A stretch of DNA of 64,000 bases from Chloroflexota bacterium (GTDB taxonomy: Bacteria; Chloroflexota; Anaerolineae; UBA1429), in the NCBI GenBank assembly GCA_012719135.1, contig JAAYAW010000070.1, forward strand, positions 1 through 64,000. The letters run 5' to 3'. Under the pieces are notes generated by a model. That model worked only from the letters and a program-made list of their open reading frames with translations, was not told the origin of the DNA and searched no databases. Positions 62,069 through 64,000 of this stretch are shown here, piece after piece; position 1 is the first letter of the stretch, and each line of letters begins with the position of its first letter. Made by a program: the position numbers and the translations under genes.

Positions 62069-62096
62069 AGTATAACCGGTGTCCCCTGCGCGTCAA
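62069..62096 (-). promoter_or_regulatory. Promoter of tRNA-Gly(CCC)
   Basis: TTGACG (62096-62091) and TATACT (62074-62069) are 16 bp apart on the minus strand. Confidence 0.7.
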
Positions 62097-62150
62097 ATGT
62101 CAAAGCCCAATCCTCGCCGGCGGACCCCCAAGACGAGCCCGCCAGGCGAT

Positions 62151-62179
62151 TTGACACAGGAGGCGATTGCGTATATGAT
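62151..62179 (+). promoter_or_regulatory. Promoter and 180-nt leader of rpoC
   Basis: TTGACA (62151-62156) and TATGAT (62174-62179) have 17 bp spacing. The leader to 62365 shows no known autoregulatory motif. Confidence 0.75.
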
Positions 62180-62357
62180 GACTTGCTGTGAATTCACCAC
62201 CTTGCGCAGAGCTTGTGCGTATTGCTTTCCCTCGCCTTTTCTACAGCACCAAACCGTGGCACCAAGACTCTCGGTACCTTTATGCACCAATCGGAGCATG
62301 GCCGGGGGTTTTCGTGCTAGGAAAGCCCGTCGCCTTGTGCACGCGTTATGTCATTAG

Positions 62358-64000
<1,643 letters not shown>

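Overview
The window (about 60% G+C) looks like a chromosomal segment of a member of the Chloroflexota, probably Anaerolineae-like. The inference rests on the isopentenyl phosphate kinase, the lipoprotein sugar-binding protein with a long Val/Glu/Lys coiled-coil spacer, the long Thr/Pro-rich tails on membrane proteins, the PrmC-TsaC fusion, and the mixture of housekeeping genes with plant-sugar catabolism. No phage, insertion sequence or CRISPR array was seen. Many promoters fit TTGACA-16/18-TATAAT closely, so transcription units can be read with some confidence.

Layout. 1-2164: a secreted protein running off the left edge, then trpS behind a Trp T-box leader. 2201-4890: a small membrane protein, an S26-type peptidase, radC and a DUF4416 gene. 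4864-12920: a minus-strand run (PHP/AlbA_2 protein, GNAT, RNase Z, isopentenyl phosphate kinase, RseP, HEAT-repeat protein, acylphosphatase, FecR-like protein), preceded by lon and hsp20. 16115-19556: prfA, a prmC-tsaC fusion and four tRNA genes. 19644-21890: a radical SAM protein and a lipoprotein gene interrupted by an in-frame TGA that I read as selenocysteine. 21985-26098: an ATP-cone/uridine-kinase-like protein and a tungstate ABC transporter (tupBCA) behind a Moco/Tuco-type riboswitch. 26159-30332: a four-gene unit (HAD phosphatase, deoxyhypusine-synthase-like protein, PfkB kinase, CorA) with a long structured leader. 30368-47646: sugar-acid and glycan metabolism (hydroxypyruvate isomerase, oxidoreductases, glycerate kinase, ABC sugar-binding protein with a fused double permease, RraA-like protein, GH2 glycosidase, uroporphyrinogen-decarboxylase-like protein). 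47741-48634: about 0.9 kb with no convincing gene but with its own strong minus-strand promoter, dense hairpins and a terminator, read here as a large structured non-coding RNA. 48690-56338: MFS transporter, HI0933-type flavoprotein, Crp/Fnr-ferredoxin-cupin unit, xseAB and a pseudokinase-like membrane protein. 56417-64000: leuS, a second uroporphyrinogen-decarboxylase-like gene, tRNA-Ala (two), tRNA-Gly and the start of rpoC without rpoB beside it.

The two most interesting items are the candidate selenoprotein at 20817-21890 (Cys-Gly-Sec motif, a bSECIS-like hairpin in the right place, and a metallophosphatase fold that has lost most metal ligands) and the orphan structured RNA at 47741-48599. 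The tungstate riboswitch, the fused sugar permease, the degenerate kinase and the unexplained 300-nt leader at 26195-26497 are the next tier.
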